A DNA stretch of 64,000 nt from Alopecurus myosuroides (Eukaryota; Streptophyta; Magnoliopsida; Poales; Poaceae): positions 44,419,813-44,483,812 of the forward strand of contig CM054063.1 of the NCBI GenBank assembly GCA_028641055.1, written 5' to 3'. Both the position numbers and the translations under genes were made by a program. Shown piece after piece: positions 32,446 through 43,900 of the stretch (positions are counted from its first letter, which is position 1; each line of letters opens with the position of its first letter). Under the pieces are notes generated by a model. The model ran no database searches, had not been told where the DNA came from, and saw nothing but the letters and a program-made list of their open reading frames with translations.

Positions 32446-32959
32446 CTCCCTCCATCCACGAATGTATGCATTTTTTCTGTCAGGCTGGTTATAGTGGGAG
32501 TAACTTGAGTAGTAACATACATGTCACGTAGCCAAAAAAAGATGACATGAGAAGTATTTAATGAGGTGAGAGAGGGGAGTGGTAACATAGCTAGTTACCG
32601 TAACATCACATCTTCCTATGCAATATGAGTGTACAAGTTAATAAATACAGCTTTGCATGACATCACTTCTTAGTTACTGCCCATTATGGAGGTAGTAACA
32701 TAGTCTAGTAAAATGTGTATGTTACTACACTGTTACTCCCATTGTGACCATCCTCAATAAAATATATTGAAATTTGACTAGTTTTATTTTAAAAAGTACT
32801 TGCATTTATGACACCAAATTAGTATTAATAATTTTTTCTTGATATAAAGTTTCAAAATATATCATTTTGATGTTTGTTGCTACTATTTTCTATAAAGTTG
32901 ATCAAATTTTTTTTTGACTAAGTGAAAATTAGATATATATTATTCGTGGACGGAGGAAG
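32446..32959. mobile_element. Stowaway (Mariner-type) MITE with another MITE nested in it
   Basis: The terminal repeats are CTCCCTCCATCCACGAAT at the left and the inverse of CTTCCTCCGTCCACGAAT at the right, flanked by TA on both sides (32444-32445, 32960-32961). The middle is occupied by the element at 32483-32753. Confidence 0.85.
32483..32753. mobile_element. Nested MITE with 22-bp inverted ends
   Basis: Ends GGCTGGTTATAGTGGGAGTA and the inverse of GGATGGTCACAATGGGAGTA, flanked by TCA on each side (32480-32482, 32754-32756). The 3-bp target and length suggest a Tourist/Harbinger-type MITE. Non-coding. Confidence 0.7.
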
Positions 32960-33340
32960 TATATACTACTTGTCATGCGGGTCAATATGGAGCCCAAATA
33001 TCATGTTAAACAGAAACATAAAACTGATCTCGGACAAAATAATCAAGCGATCGAACAAGCTTGCTTTAGACGCCTTACATCATGCATCTTAACCATTTTC
33101 CAATCGCCGGTTTATCTAACAGGATGGAGTCAGGATTATGCATTGAGAGGAGTCCATGGTGGTAATTCTTTATTGGGGGGACAAACATGCTATTTTTCTC
33201 CTAAAATTGCATCTAATATAGTCTTATGTGCATACAAATTCTGTTTGAATCATGGCATGGTGGGCCAAAATCCTTGCTGCCCCCTAGCTCCACCACTGAT
33301 CATTTCTACAATTGTGAAACACTTCATTCTCCACGCGTTA
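32960..33340. other. Unassigned intergenic DNA
   Basis: No gene or element end recognised between the MITE and the Harbinger element. Confidence 0.5.
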
Positions 33341-35393
33341 GGGCATCTCCACTTGTTCGCCCCCAAGCCCGTTTTTTGAGCCAAAAAACGCCGCGTCGGG
33401 GTGGTGCCGATGATTTTATTTTGCCGGGGGAGGGGAGGGGGTCCATGGTTTCCACTCGTGACGCCCCCAGCCCGCCAAAGGATCGTCCTGGTCTAGGCCC
33501 GATTTTGGACGATTCAACATGAATTCGTCAGTTTTGGGCATGATTCAGCATGAATTCGTTAGTTTTGGGCTAAATTCGGCACAAAAAGGCACATTTCGGC
33601 ACAAAATTCAACGCCACATGTATTCTCACACATAGTTCATCACATAAATCAATATGAATCAAATAGTTCAACAAAGCAAGTTCATAATTTAACAAGTTTT
33701 GAATACGAACTGAAACACATAAAACTACGCCTTTCCCTTGCGTCTCGATAGATGCTATACTAGATCATCCTGCAGTCGTTATGCATCGCCGGTTCGCTAT
33801 CTGCGAACGCATAGTGAGGAAGGCAGCCAAAGGCTGAAAGCACCTGGTGATCGACATCTGCAAGATGACCCTGTTTGAAATATGGTTCAGTGTCAATCAT
33901 TGGATCCTTTTTCTCGCTCTCGATGATCATGTTATGCAAGATCACACAAGCATTCATGACCGACCACATCTGATCTTTCGACCAGGCCAGAGCCGGGTAG
34001 CGGACACTGACAAAAAGTGATTGGAGCACATCAAATGATCGCTCTACATCCTTCCTGAAAGTCTCCTTGAACGTTGGAAACCAAGAAGTTTTTTCCTCTA
34101 GGTATGAGATTTGAGATGATCTTCACAAATGTTGCCCACTTGGGATAGATGCCATATGGTAGATAGTACCCCTTATTGAACTGGTTCCCATTGACCTCGA
34201 AGTTCACCGGAGGAGCATGACCTTCCACAACCCTACCAAAGAAAGGATAGCCTCGAGCACCACACTGCAAGATCCTTTGACACCTTTGTACATTCCATGC
34301 CAAGCAAAAGGATAGTTCTTCATTCCCTGCCTCGAGCACCACAATGCATACAGTCTATGCTTCCAAGCATACCGTAGAATCCTCTTGCTTCATTATCTGT
34401 CTGAGCAGTGCTTCCGCATTGGGTTTCCTCATGTATTTTGGTCCAAACACTGCCACCAATGCATTGTAGAACTTGTACAAACACTGAATGGCGGTGGACT
34501 CAACAATGCGTAAGTAGTCATCCTGCGAATCACCGGAGTACGCAAGCATCCTCATGGACACCGTGAACTTATGGAGTGAGGATAATCCAACCAAGCCGGT
34601 GCAATCCTTCTTGCAATTGAAGTAGTCGTCGTACTCCCGGAACCCATGCATAATCGAGGAAGAGCTTCCGGTTCATCCTAAAACGGTGTCGGAACACTGT
34701 GTCAAAATGGATCTGATTGTCGATGAAGTACTCGGCATACAATATATAGTACCCCTCCGCCCGCTGCCTTGCTTTTCCCTTTCGCCGGCCAGGCGCCAAC
34801 CCACATCGCCGAGGCTTTGCATTCACCGCGAGCAGCCCGGCCAGCACGGTGAGCATCAGCAGGTGATCCTCGTCGTCGACGCTGATGTCGGCTTCCTCCG
34901 CCAGCAATTCGGCGACCAGCTCCTCATCGTCGGAGTCCAGCGGCGAAGAGGTAGATGGACGAACACGGCGAAGAGGCAGATGGCCGAACACCTCGCAGGC
35001 TTCAGTGGCCAGTGGCTGCCGGCAGCTGCCCCTTTCTGCCGAGGGCACGCCTAGATGGGGGAAGAAGGGCGCAGGGGCGTGGCGGAGGACAGAGGGCTAT
35101 GTTTTGTGGCGGCCGGAGGCCCCTTCCAGCGTCAGTGTCCGGAGTGGTGTCACCGAGGCAGACATGGCTCTCCTTTGGCGCGTGGGTGGCCAAAACATGG
35201 CCAAAGGCGTTTCTCGCCTGACAGGGCTACCCGCGCAGCGATCCCCCCCCCCCCCCCCCGCCAAGCGACCCACGGGGCGCTGGGTTCGGCTTGGGAACGC
35301 CGAGTGTTTTTTGGCGCAATTCGACGGTTTTTGGCGTCGTGGGGGTGGACTGGGAAATTTCGAAATACTGGTGCCGAAAAATCGCTAGGTGCT
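33341..35393 (-). mobile_element. PIF/Harbinger element with decayed transposase, truncated at the duplication border
   Basis: The left end is GGGCATCTCCACTTGTTCGCCCCC after TTA (33338-33340). The transposase lies on the minus strand. The right side stops within element sequence (GGTGCCGAAAAATCGCTAGG) exactly where the 15.4-kb tandem duplication begins at 35394, so the right terminal repeat is missing. Confidence 0.75.
33760..35048 (-). pseudogene. Harbinger (DDE_Tnp_4) transposase remnant
   Basis: Pieces in order on the minus strand: an N-terminal region with acidic stretch ELVAELLAEEADISVDDED and HFDTVFRHRFRMNRKLFLD (35048-34569); FREYDDYFNCKKDCTGLVGL, SSLHKFTVSMRMLAYS, ESTAIQCLYKF (34651-34355); [20 protein letters not shown] then WATFVKII (34342-34031), where the segment before GIYP normally carries a catalytic Asp (here YLPYGIYP); and MWSVMNACVILHNMIIE (34029-33760), the typical C-terminal HNMII motif. 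At least two frameshifts and a stop separate them. Normal role: cut-and-paste of Harbinger elements together with the MYB-like ORF1. Confidence 0.8.
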
Positions 35394-35742
35394 AGGCTGT
35401 TCATGAGTTGGTCCAGGCTAATGTATAGTTTATGCTTCCTAAATGCTAGGTGCAAGTTTTACTCTTGTTGCGTGAGTAATCATGTGGCCGCGGTACCTAG
35501 TTTTGCTGAACATAAGGGGTTTCGATTGGCCTTGGGCCTTGGAACCTTTGTGACAAGTTCAGTCGATGTGCCCTGATCAGTACTAGGGTGCTTTTGGCTT
35601 TGGGTTTTTACCGGTTTTCCTTCAACTAACCGCGTGTTGTGTGGCTTTTGGGTCCGGTTTCCCTATTAACAGGACCGATTCTTCTTCTTCTTAAATGCAA
35701 TGCGGGAACTCCCCGCTCTCTAACGAGATTCCATAAAAAAAA
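35394..35742 (+). mobile_element. LINE 3' end fragment (copy A)
   Basis: Ends TTCTTCTTCTTAAATGCAAT, GCGGGAACTCCCCGC, CTAACGAGATTCCATAAAAAAAA, the tail style of Triticeae LINEs with a short A-run at 35735-35742. No coding capacity left. Matching copy at 50822-51170. Confidence 0.65.
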
Positions 35743-36295
35743 GTAAAATGCCTATTGTTATTTCCTAGTGCAACCACAAGTCGGCCATGATTAGAAGACC
35801 GGCATCACTTAGCCTAGGAATCCTCCATGTAACCTCTTGAGTCCACATAGTCTCCCATTTTTTGTTGGGGTTTAGATTTAGACTTTTGGTTGAGTTGGTT
35901 GGTGCATCAATTTAATACTCTATCATAGTCAACATGTTTTAAATTCATGATCATGCTCACAAAGTATTATAAAATATTATATTTCTCTTTTCATCATTTC
36001 AAAGTTTTGGTTAACATGTGCATCTGTTCAATATAGTACGTGAGCTAATATATCTCAACTTCAGGACCCTGCTCACACAATATTAAAAGAAAAGATTCCA
36101 TGGGCTACATCGGACGAACTCTAAGTACTAAAATGGCCTAAACGCGAGGGGGTGTTGAAATATAAATATATTGCCAAGCCCATGTCTAGCAGTTTAGACT
36201 TTTATTTAAGTTGGTTAGTGCATCAATTTAACACGCGGATCATCATATGCACCGAGTAGAAACACTTCACGATTGTTAATCATGGTATCAGACGC
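35743..36295 (+). mobile_element. Copia LTR fragment with primer-binding site (copy A)
   Basis: TGGTATCAGACGC at 36283-36295 is a tRNA-Met-type primer-binding site; the LTR ends CA just before it (36281-36282). The LTR start is uncertain: TGTTGAAATATAAATATATT at 36154, preceded by a purine-rich CGAGGGGG, or TGTTGGGGTTTAG near 35875. TTTAGACTTTT...TTGGTTGGTGCATCAATTTAA occurs twice (35880-35930, 36195-36240). In copy B the same LTR is followed by gag. Confidence 0.55.
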
Positions 36296-36597
36296 CCATC
36301 TCTTCAAATACATCTAGATTGATCACTAGTAGAAAAAAGACCTTCCCTACGCCCCCATCAGTCCCCAATCGTCGCGCACCGTGACTAAAGGGCCTTTAGT
36401 CCCAGGTCGGGAGGAGACCCGCGACAGAAGGTCATACGTCGCGAGTTGGGAAGCGGGAGGAGGCGCGTGGAGGGCATTAATTCCGGTTGACCTGGCCGCC
36501 CGGGATTATTGGTCCTTTAGTCCCGGTTGGCGTGGCCAACCGGGACTAAAGATCAAACTGCTCGCCTCCCGCGCGGCGGTTTTTATTTCGCGAGTGA

Positions 36598-37404
36598 GGC
36601 AGAAGGGCGCCATTCCACAGCGCGTCGGAGACTCTCTGTTTCTTCCTCTCTTCCTCTGTGTCTTCCTCCTCTTCGATCTTCACCAAGCACACCACCATAG
36701 CTAAAGTTTTTGAGACATACAGTGGTCCCACACCATGCGGCAAGCTTCTGGACGTGTGCTACACCAACAGTTGCGAGAGACTGGCCGGTGCTCTTGGTCA
36801 TTTGACCAATCTCTATTTCTCCTCTCCCGATGAACACCGGTTCTTCGGGCTTGATCTGGAGTATACGGCGGACCAACAGGATGTTGCCGTCATCCAGATT
36901 GCGTTCAAGCAGTCCGTTTTGATCTTCCAATGGTCAAGGTAACGCACACGTACCAAATTTTTGTTGTTGCATATTCGATTTGTTTGTTGCATGTGAAGAA
37001 TACATGTGTTGCAACATATCTAACACGTATCAAATTTTTGTTGTTGCAATAGTTCGAAGCATTCTCTGGCCCTTGTTGATTTTCTTGTCAACAAGGGATA
37101 TGACTTTTGCAGCGTTGACATCACGCAAGACCGTCCGAAGTTGATGCGCTTGGGTATTGTGATACCTGAAGATCACTACATTGATCTTCAGGATCTTATC
37201 CAATTGAACGGGCCAAAGACCGGGATGGCTCGCATGGCAACTGCCTTCATCCACGAGGGCTACGGAACCATGAAGTCTGATTTCCCCCGAAAGAATCACT
37301 TCTATTGGGAGAAGACCCCACTGGACTTGACGAACGTCAAGTATGCAGCCATAGATGCATATGTCTCCTACGAGTTGTTCCGCATCTACTCGACGGAGCC
37401 ATAG
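36598..37404 (+). pseudogene. Captured WRN-type 3'-5' exonuclease gene, 5' end incomplete
   Basis: Two exons: 36598-36938 and 37053-37404, with GT-AG intron 36939-37052 and frame kept across it. The first frame is open from a stop at 36595 but has no ATG until late in exon 2, so the true start is missing or lies in another exon. DEDDy exonuclease motifs are all present: Exo I FFGLDLEYTADQQDVAVIQI, Exo II YDFCSVDITQDRPKL, Exo III YAAIDAYVSYELF near the end, then stop TAG. This family (Werner-like plant exonucleases) degrades DNA or RNA from 3' ends using two metal ions. It lies between CACTA subterminal repeats and a minisatellite, so it is cargo of CACTA-5. Confidence 0.7.
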
Positions 37405-37681
37405 ATGTATGCGTTCGATATATATGCATGTAATGGGTATCTTAGTATATATATGTAATGGATATCTTAGTATTGTGAGACTTATGTTTGTGTTATGTGT
37501 GATCGTAAGACTCTATGTTATGAATGTGATGTCTCTACTCGTATTTTACTTGTGATTTAATTATCACTTGTCTTTTGTTGTCAAACACAAGCAAAAACAA
37601 AAACACATCAAGAAAACAAACAAAAACACATCAAGAAAACAAAACAGAAAAACACATCGAGAAAACAAACAAAAACACATC
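37405..37681 (+). other. 3' flank of exonuclease gene and short A-rich repeats
   Basis: 37405-37570 looks like untranslated tail (ATATATGTAATGG repeats). 37587-37681 has AAAACACATCAAGAAAACAAAC about four times with spacing near 29 bp. Confidence 0.55.
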
Positions 37682-38108
37682 AAGATTTTAAAATGAATTA
37701 GTATTATTTTTCTTAATTTTTTGATATATTATTTGTATTTTTAAGATTTTAAAATGAATTAGTATTATTGTTCTTAATTTTTTGATATATTATTTGTATT
37801 TTTAAGATTTTAAAATGAATTAGTATTATTGTTCTTAATTTTTTGATATATTATTTGTATTTTTAAGATTTTAAAATGAATTAGTTTTATTTTTCTTAAT
37901 TTTTTTATATATTATTTGTATTTTTAAGATTTTAAAATGAATTAGTATTATTGTTCTTAATTTTTTGATATATTATTTGTATTTTTAAGATTTTAAAATG
38001 AATTAGTATTATTGTTCTTAATTTTTTGATATATTATTTGTATTTTTAAGATTTTAAAATGAATTAGTTCTATTTTTCTTAATTTTTTGATATATTATTT
38101 GTATTTTT
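37682..38108. repeat. 61-bp AT-rich minisatellite, seven copies
   Basis: Units starting AAGATTTTAAAATGAATTAG at 37682, 37743, 37804, 37865, 37926, 37987 and 38048, nearly identical, exact 61-bp period. Confidence 0.95.
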
Positions 38109-38192
38109 AGAAATAATACAAATTAAAAGTTAATGTTTATTTATTTATTCAAAATTATTAATTACATCATTACTTTTGTTTATTAAAAGATT

Positions 38193-38757
38193 TATCAAGC
38201 CGTCTGCACACCAAAGCTGATCCTCTCCCTCGATCATCATGCCTATCCTATACCCACCGAATGAGGGAGTCCCTCAAAAAACACCCCATTACAATGTCTC
38301 CACAAGCACCAACATATCAAGATGATCGACGTCCAATGGTCTCTTGCGTCGACCCCTCCTAACATTCTGGCAGGCAGCCCATCGGTGAAACGATCTACAT
38401 GGCTCGAGATTCCATCCTCCATGTCCAAACGAATGAAAAAAATCAGGCCACACCTCCCTCGATAGGATGCAACACAACAATAAGCGATCCATGTCTTCTG
38501 CTTGTTGATCACAAAGAAGGAAAGAGGGGGATGTGGCGACCCCCTAGGGCTCAGGTGATCTGTAGTCGAGTACCTATTCCTCAGAGCTAGACAAAGGAAC
38601 AACTTATAGTTGTTTGTGCCCTCGATTGCCAAAACATGTTGTGGTCCATCTAACCCAACCTTCCCTTCAAAGAACATGCGATAGGCAGAACTGGACAAAT
38701 GTTCGTGGTTAGCCTCCCAATAACACCTTAATTTGTCCACCCCGACGGGTAGATTAA
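38193..38757 (-). pseudogene. LINE ORF2 C-terminal fragment (copy A)
   Basis: On the minus strand one frame reads MDRLLLCCILSREVWPDFF, the His/Cys-type zf-RVT end of plant LINE ORF2, and another NGVFFEGLPHSVGIG at the tail. Frames shift several times. Both sides are truncated. Copy B: 52256-52821. Confidence 0.65.
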
Positions 38758-40388
38758 CACTAGTAGGAAATTAAATACCCTTATAGGAGACCATGCACCA
38801 GTGTCGTGTTGGGTTAAAACGCGCCACCGGGAAAAACAGCGGCGTGCAATTTTTGAGCATGCCACCGCTAATCGTACTCAAGTGGTACCACACTTACATG
38901 GGACATCTCCCTCGGCCTAAAAAATATCTGTGGCGTGGCACATTTGTTGCACGCCACTAACTATCTATATGGGCGTCTCGCAAACTACACGTGCCACAAT
39001 GTAGTCGTGGCTTGTCCTCACAACGCACGCCACCGGAAATGAGGCATTATTTAGTAAAGTTGACCTCTCGCCTATCACATCCGGACCACTTGCAGGGATG
39101 TTGCACCTTCAAATCAATCATCACCAAATAGAGCGGTGATCTCTATTAATGGATTCACACTCCATTGTCTGCCTCGCATACGAGAGCTTTGCCGGACGGC
39201 ACAACTTCCGTCATGCCTCCGTAAGTGCCTGCACCCACCACCGCTTGTGGTGTTACTGCATCCTCTCTTCCTTATAAACCGTGGGGCATCGTTGCCGGTT
39301 CCCAAATCCCGCCGTCCTCACCCCCCATTCAGAACGCCCTCCCTTCAAATCTCCCGATTTCAGACACCGCGAGATGCACCGCTTACGTGGTGCTCCCGCG
39401 CCCATTCGTGAGCGGACTACCACCACAGGCTCACGGCCTACGAGGCACATGAGCTTATGCATGCCAACACTCCCTTGTCGGCCAATTGTAGGCTGCCGGC
39501 AGGCTAGAAGACACACGAAGCCCGCGTCCCATAGGCGCCGCCTAGGCAGTGCCCGTTTTGCTATCGCCGTCATCTTTACGAGCATGCCATCCTACCGCCC
39601 TACTTGGCAAAAGATTTCGACAACGAAGATGAGTTTGGTGATGAACTATTCTGGTACGAGCCAGCCTAGCGGTGGCCCAGATTGTAGGACGTCATCGCAA
39701 TGCCCCCACCGCCTCTTCCACCACCTATGTCCCCACTGGCTTCAAACATCGGCAGACAATAGCCCAACGATGAGCAATAAAGTTCCTCAAGGCCGGAGCT
39801 TGCCGCAGTGATTGGTTAAGTCATAGGATTGGATTGATAGAAAATGTCATTTAAATTTGTAATACCTATACTAAATACAAATATGTAGCATTTTTAATCC
39901 TCCCTACTCACGCGTGTCAGTCTCAGTGTTGTCATTCTCGTCATTGGCACCCGTCATCGCCATGCTCGTTGAAGGAATCCCATGGTCTAGTCATGTCACG
40001 ATGCTTCTTCTTTCAATTTGAGAGGCACAGCAAGCCTGACAGATTCAAAGGGGGTGACACCATGGGGTAGTACATAGTACCGTTTCTCTCGAGATAGACG
40101 TGATGTGAATTTTTTTAAGAGCTCGAGATACGCTTTGAACCAAACAGCATTTTTTGAATAAAAGGTGAACTTTCTCAGGAATTCAAAGAGGAGAAGTGGA
40201 CTTTCTTCTAGTACTATATATTTGGTTCAACGTTCTCTGAACTTAGATTTATTATCTAGAAAAAATTAAGAAAAAGTTAATTCTTACATGTACCACATTA
40301 CGAGTACACAGGGGTGACACGTCTTGGGGACCATCCCGAGTTGTGGCCAAGTACGTGTTTCCAAGCTAATTTTCCTTTAAAAAAGTAC
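38758..40388. mobile_element. Partial CACTA-like element and host flank (copy A)
   Basis: CACTAGTAGGAAATTAAATACC at 38758, after TAA, starts a block with GCGCCACCG / GTGGCGTGGC repeats (38815-39045), the style of a CACTA end. No matching opposite end was found before CACTA-2. Inside, 39281-39811 is open in both duplicate copies (176 codons, first ATG at 39374, preceded by CTTATAAACC), without a recognisable domain; another frame holds LAKDFDNEDEFGDELFW. 39830-40388 shows no gene. Confidence 0.45.
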
Positions 40389-40680
40389 CACTAGTGGAAA
40401 CAACCACTCTCGTCCAGGGGGCCAGGGGGCAGCTGTCCCGGTTGCAACCAAATCCGGGACAAATGCTATGCATTGGTCCCGGTTTGTGTGCCCGGGGCAA
40501 CTGGAATCGCCTGGGGGCATTGGTCCCAGTTCGTGGGGGACATATCGGTCCCGGCCCGTGCCACGGACCGGGACAAATGCCTAGCCACAGGCCACGTGGC
40601 ACGCGCACGAGAATTTGTCCCGGTTCAGGCCACGAACCGGGACCAATGCCCCCCTTCCCCTATATATACTGCCCCAGCCC
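40389..40680. repeat. CACTA-2 left terminal and subterminal repeats
   Basis: Terminal 13 bp plus about seven GTCCCGGTT / AACCGGGAC units in alternating orientation; matches 9630-9909 inverted. Confidence 0.85.
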
Positions 40681-40947
40681 CCCCTTCCAACTTTTTTTTG
40701 TTGCTTGGAGGTGTGAGAGAGGGTGGTGTTAGTGTGTTTTATTTTACTATGCACACGAGGTGTTTGACGAAATTCCCGAGCCACACATAAGCTCACTGAA
40801 AATGGTGTCTTCGACCGAGGTTAACAAACTTATCTTTTTCATCTGTAACTGAGACATAAAAAAGTAGTATTTGTAGATGTACTGTGGTCATCTCTTTATT
40901 AATATGTTATTGTAATGTATTTTGATAAACTTAATTATATGATGCAG

Positions 40948-43900
40948 ATGGCTGCACGACAGCGATGGATGTACGGTGTCCGACGCACTTCCGAGTATAT
41001 GGCAGGCCTGAATGCATTTCTTGATGTAGCTCAGGCGAACAAAGATAATGGCTTCATGTGTTGCCCATGTGTTGATTGTCGGAACGTCAGAGAGCACTCT
41101 TCCGAAAGAATCCTTCACGGCCATCTACTTCGGAGAGGTTTCATGCCCAGCTATAATTGCTGGACCAAGCATGGAGAAAGAGGGGTTGTGATGGAAGACG
41201 ATAAAGAAGAAGAAGATCCTTTGTTCCCTGAATACGACGATACTGCAATGGAAGAGAATGCAGAAGAAGGAGGTGATCAAGAACAGGCATCAGAAGAGCC
41301 CGATGATGATCTTGGCCGAGTTATTGCGGATGCAAGGGAAGACTGTGAAAATAAATTGGAGAGGTTGAAGCTGGACAACATGTTACAGGATCACAAAAAA
41401 TTGTTGTACCCAAATTGCGAAGATGGTAGCACAAAGCTCGGTACCACACTGGAGTTGCTGAAATGGAAGGCACAGAACGGTGTGACTGACAAGGCATTTG
41501 AGAGTTTACTTCAACTAATGAAGCCAAAACTTCCAAAGGATAACGAATTGCCTGAGAGTACGTACGAAGCAAAGAAAGCTCTCTGCCCTCTAGGATTAGA
41601 TGTGCAGAAGATACATGCATGCATTAATGATTGCATCCTCTTCCGCGGTGAGAAGTATGAGAATTTGGATGAATGTCCGATATGCACTGCACTGCGGTAT
41701 AAGATCAGAGCAGATGATCCTGGTGATGTTGACGGCGAGCCCCCCCGTAAGAGGGTTCCTGCTAAGGTGATGTGGTATGCTCCTATAATACCACGGCTGA
41801 AACGTTTGTTTAGAAACAAAGAGCATGCTAGGTTGTTGCGATGGCACAAAGAAGACCGTAAGAAAGACGGAAAGTTGAGGCACCCCGCCCATGGATCGCA
41901 ATGGAGAAAGATCGAGAGAGACTTTCCAGACTTTGCAGGAGAGGTGAGAAACTTATGGTTTGGTTTAAGTAGAGATGGCTTTAATCCTTTTGGGGAGCAG
42001 AGCTCCAGTCATAGCACTTGGCCTGTAACTCTATGTATGTACAACCTTCCTCCTTGGTTGTGCATGAAGCGCAAGTTCATTATGATGCCAGTTCTCATCC
42101 AAGGCCCGAGGCAACCTGGCAATGACATTGATGTGTATCTAAGGCCATTAGTGGAAGAACTCTTACAATTGTGGGGCAAACCAGGTGTACGTGTGTGGGA
42201 TGAGAACGAACAAAAGCCATTTGACCTACGGGCGTTGCTTTTCGTAACCATCAATGATTGGCCTGCTCTTAGTAACATTTCCGGACATACAAACAAGGGA
42301 TACAATGCATGCACACACTGTTTAGATAAGACTGACAGTGTTTTTTTGGATAAATGTAAAAATGTTTTATACCCGGGGCATCGTAGATTTCTTCCCATCA
42401 AGCATCCCGTAAGAAAGAAAGGAGGGAAGCATTTCAGAGGTGAGGCAGATAACCGGAAGAAGCCTGAGCTTCGTAGTGGTAATGATATATTCGATATGGT
42501 CAAGGACCTAGAAGTAATCTTTGGTAAGGCTGCTGGCAGCCAACCAGTTCCGTACGGCCCTGATAAGCGCGCACCCATGTGGAAGAAGAAATCTATATTT
42601 TGGGATCTACCCTATTGGAAAGTTTTAGAGGTCCGGTCTTCGATCGACGTGATGCACGTGACAAAGAATCTCTGTGTCAATCTGCTATGCTTCCTGGGCG
42701 TGTATGGGAAGTCAAAAGATACGCCAGAAGCACGGGAGGACTAGCAACGTATGAAAGACCCAAGCAACAAGCACACAGATACAGGGCGCCATTCCTTAAG
42801 CAGCTACGCTCTTACTAAAGCAGAGAAGGAAATATTCTTCGAAGTCCTTTACAGTATCAAGGTTCCGTCTGACTTCTCGTCGAATATAAAGGGGATAATA
42901 AACATGGCAGAGAAAAAATTCCAAAACCTGAAGTCTCATGACTGCCACGTGATTATGACGCAGTTGCTTCCGATTGCATTGAGGGGGCTTCTACCGGGAA
43001 ATGTTCGAGTACCCATTGTGAAGCTATGTGCATTCATGAACGCAATATCTCAGAAGGTAATCGATCCAGAAATTCTGACAAGATTACAGAGGGATGTGGT
43101 CCAGTGTCTTGTTAGTTTTGAGTTGGTGTTCCCACCATCCTTCTTCAACATTACGACTCATCTCCTGGTTCACCTATGTGAAGAGATTCATATTCTCGGT
43201 CCGGTATTTCTACACAATATGTTCCCCTTTGAGAGGTTCATGGGAGTATTGAAGAAATATGTTCATAACCGTGCTAGGCCAGAAGGAAGCATCTCGAAGG
43301 GCTATGGAACAGAGGAGGTCATTGGGTTCTGTGTTGACTTTATTCCTGACCATAAGACGATTGGTGTTCCTGAATCGCGGCATGAGGGGAGACTGAGGGG
43401 AAAAGGAACGCTGGGAAAGAAAACAATGGTACCCAGGGACGGGCATTCGTTCACCAAAGCACACTACATAGTTCTACAAAATTCTATGTTCATGGCTACG
43501 TATCTCGAGGAACACAAGAATATTGTACGCTCCGTAAACCCAGGGAAGGATGACTCATGGATTAAACGCAAACACATGGAGACTTTCGTAAGTTGGTTGC
43601 AAACACATCTTATAAATGACACCATTGTTGAAGATCAGCTATACATGTTGGCAGGGTCACCATCTTCTACTATTGGGAGTTTTCAAGGGTACGAGATAAA
43701 TGGGAATACATTTTACACGAGCTCCCAAGATAAGAAGAGCATCAACCAAAACAGTGGTGTTCTCTTTGATACAACAAACGAGAATGGAAAAAATGACACA
43801 TACTATGGTTACATAGAGGAGATATGGGAACTTGACTATGGACCTTCTTTTAAGGTCCCTTTGTTCAAGTGCAAATGGGTCAACCTGAATGGAGAAGGGG

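Larger units (their letters stand above)
36324..38192 (+). mobile_element. CACTA-5, 3'-truncated CACTA element private to copy A
   Basis: Begins CACTAGTAGAAAAAAGACC at 36324 after GAT. Copy B at about 51750 has the uninterrupted site (TTGATCTACC), so the insertion followed the duplication or was lost cleanly from B. Subterminal CTTTAGTCCCGG repeats cover 36380-36560. No closing CACTA end is seen: the element runs into the LINE fragment at about 38193, and about 500 bp present in copy B are missing, which indicates a deletion that removed its right end. Confidence 0.75.

Noticed and set aside
36154..36295. Miniature TRIM retrotransposon in tandem arrangement
   Set aside because: The primer-binding site is followed by Copia gag in copy B, so an ordinary Copia LTR fragment explains it; the LTR start could not be fixed.
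36658..36942. Complete exonuclease gene starting at 36658
   Set aside because: The codon there is GTG, not ATG, and no in-frame ATG exists in exon 1, so I treat it as incomplete.
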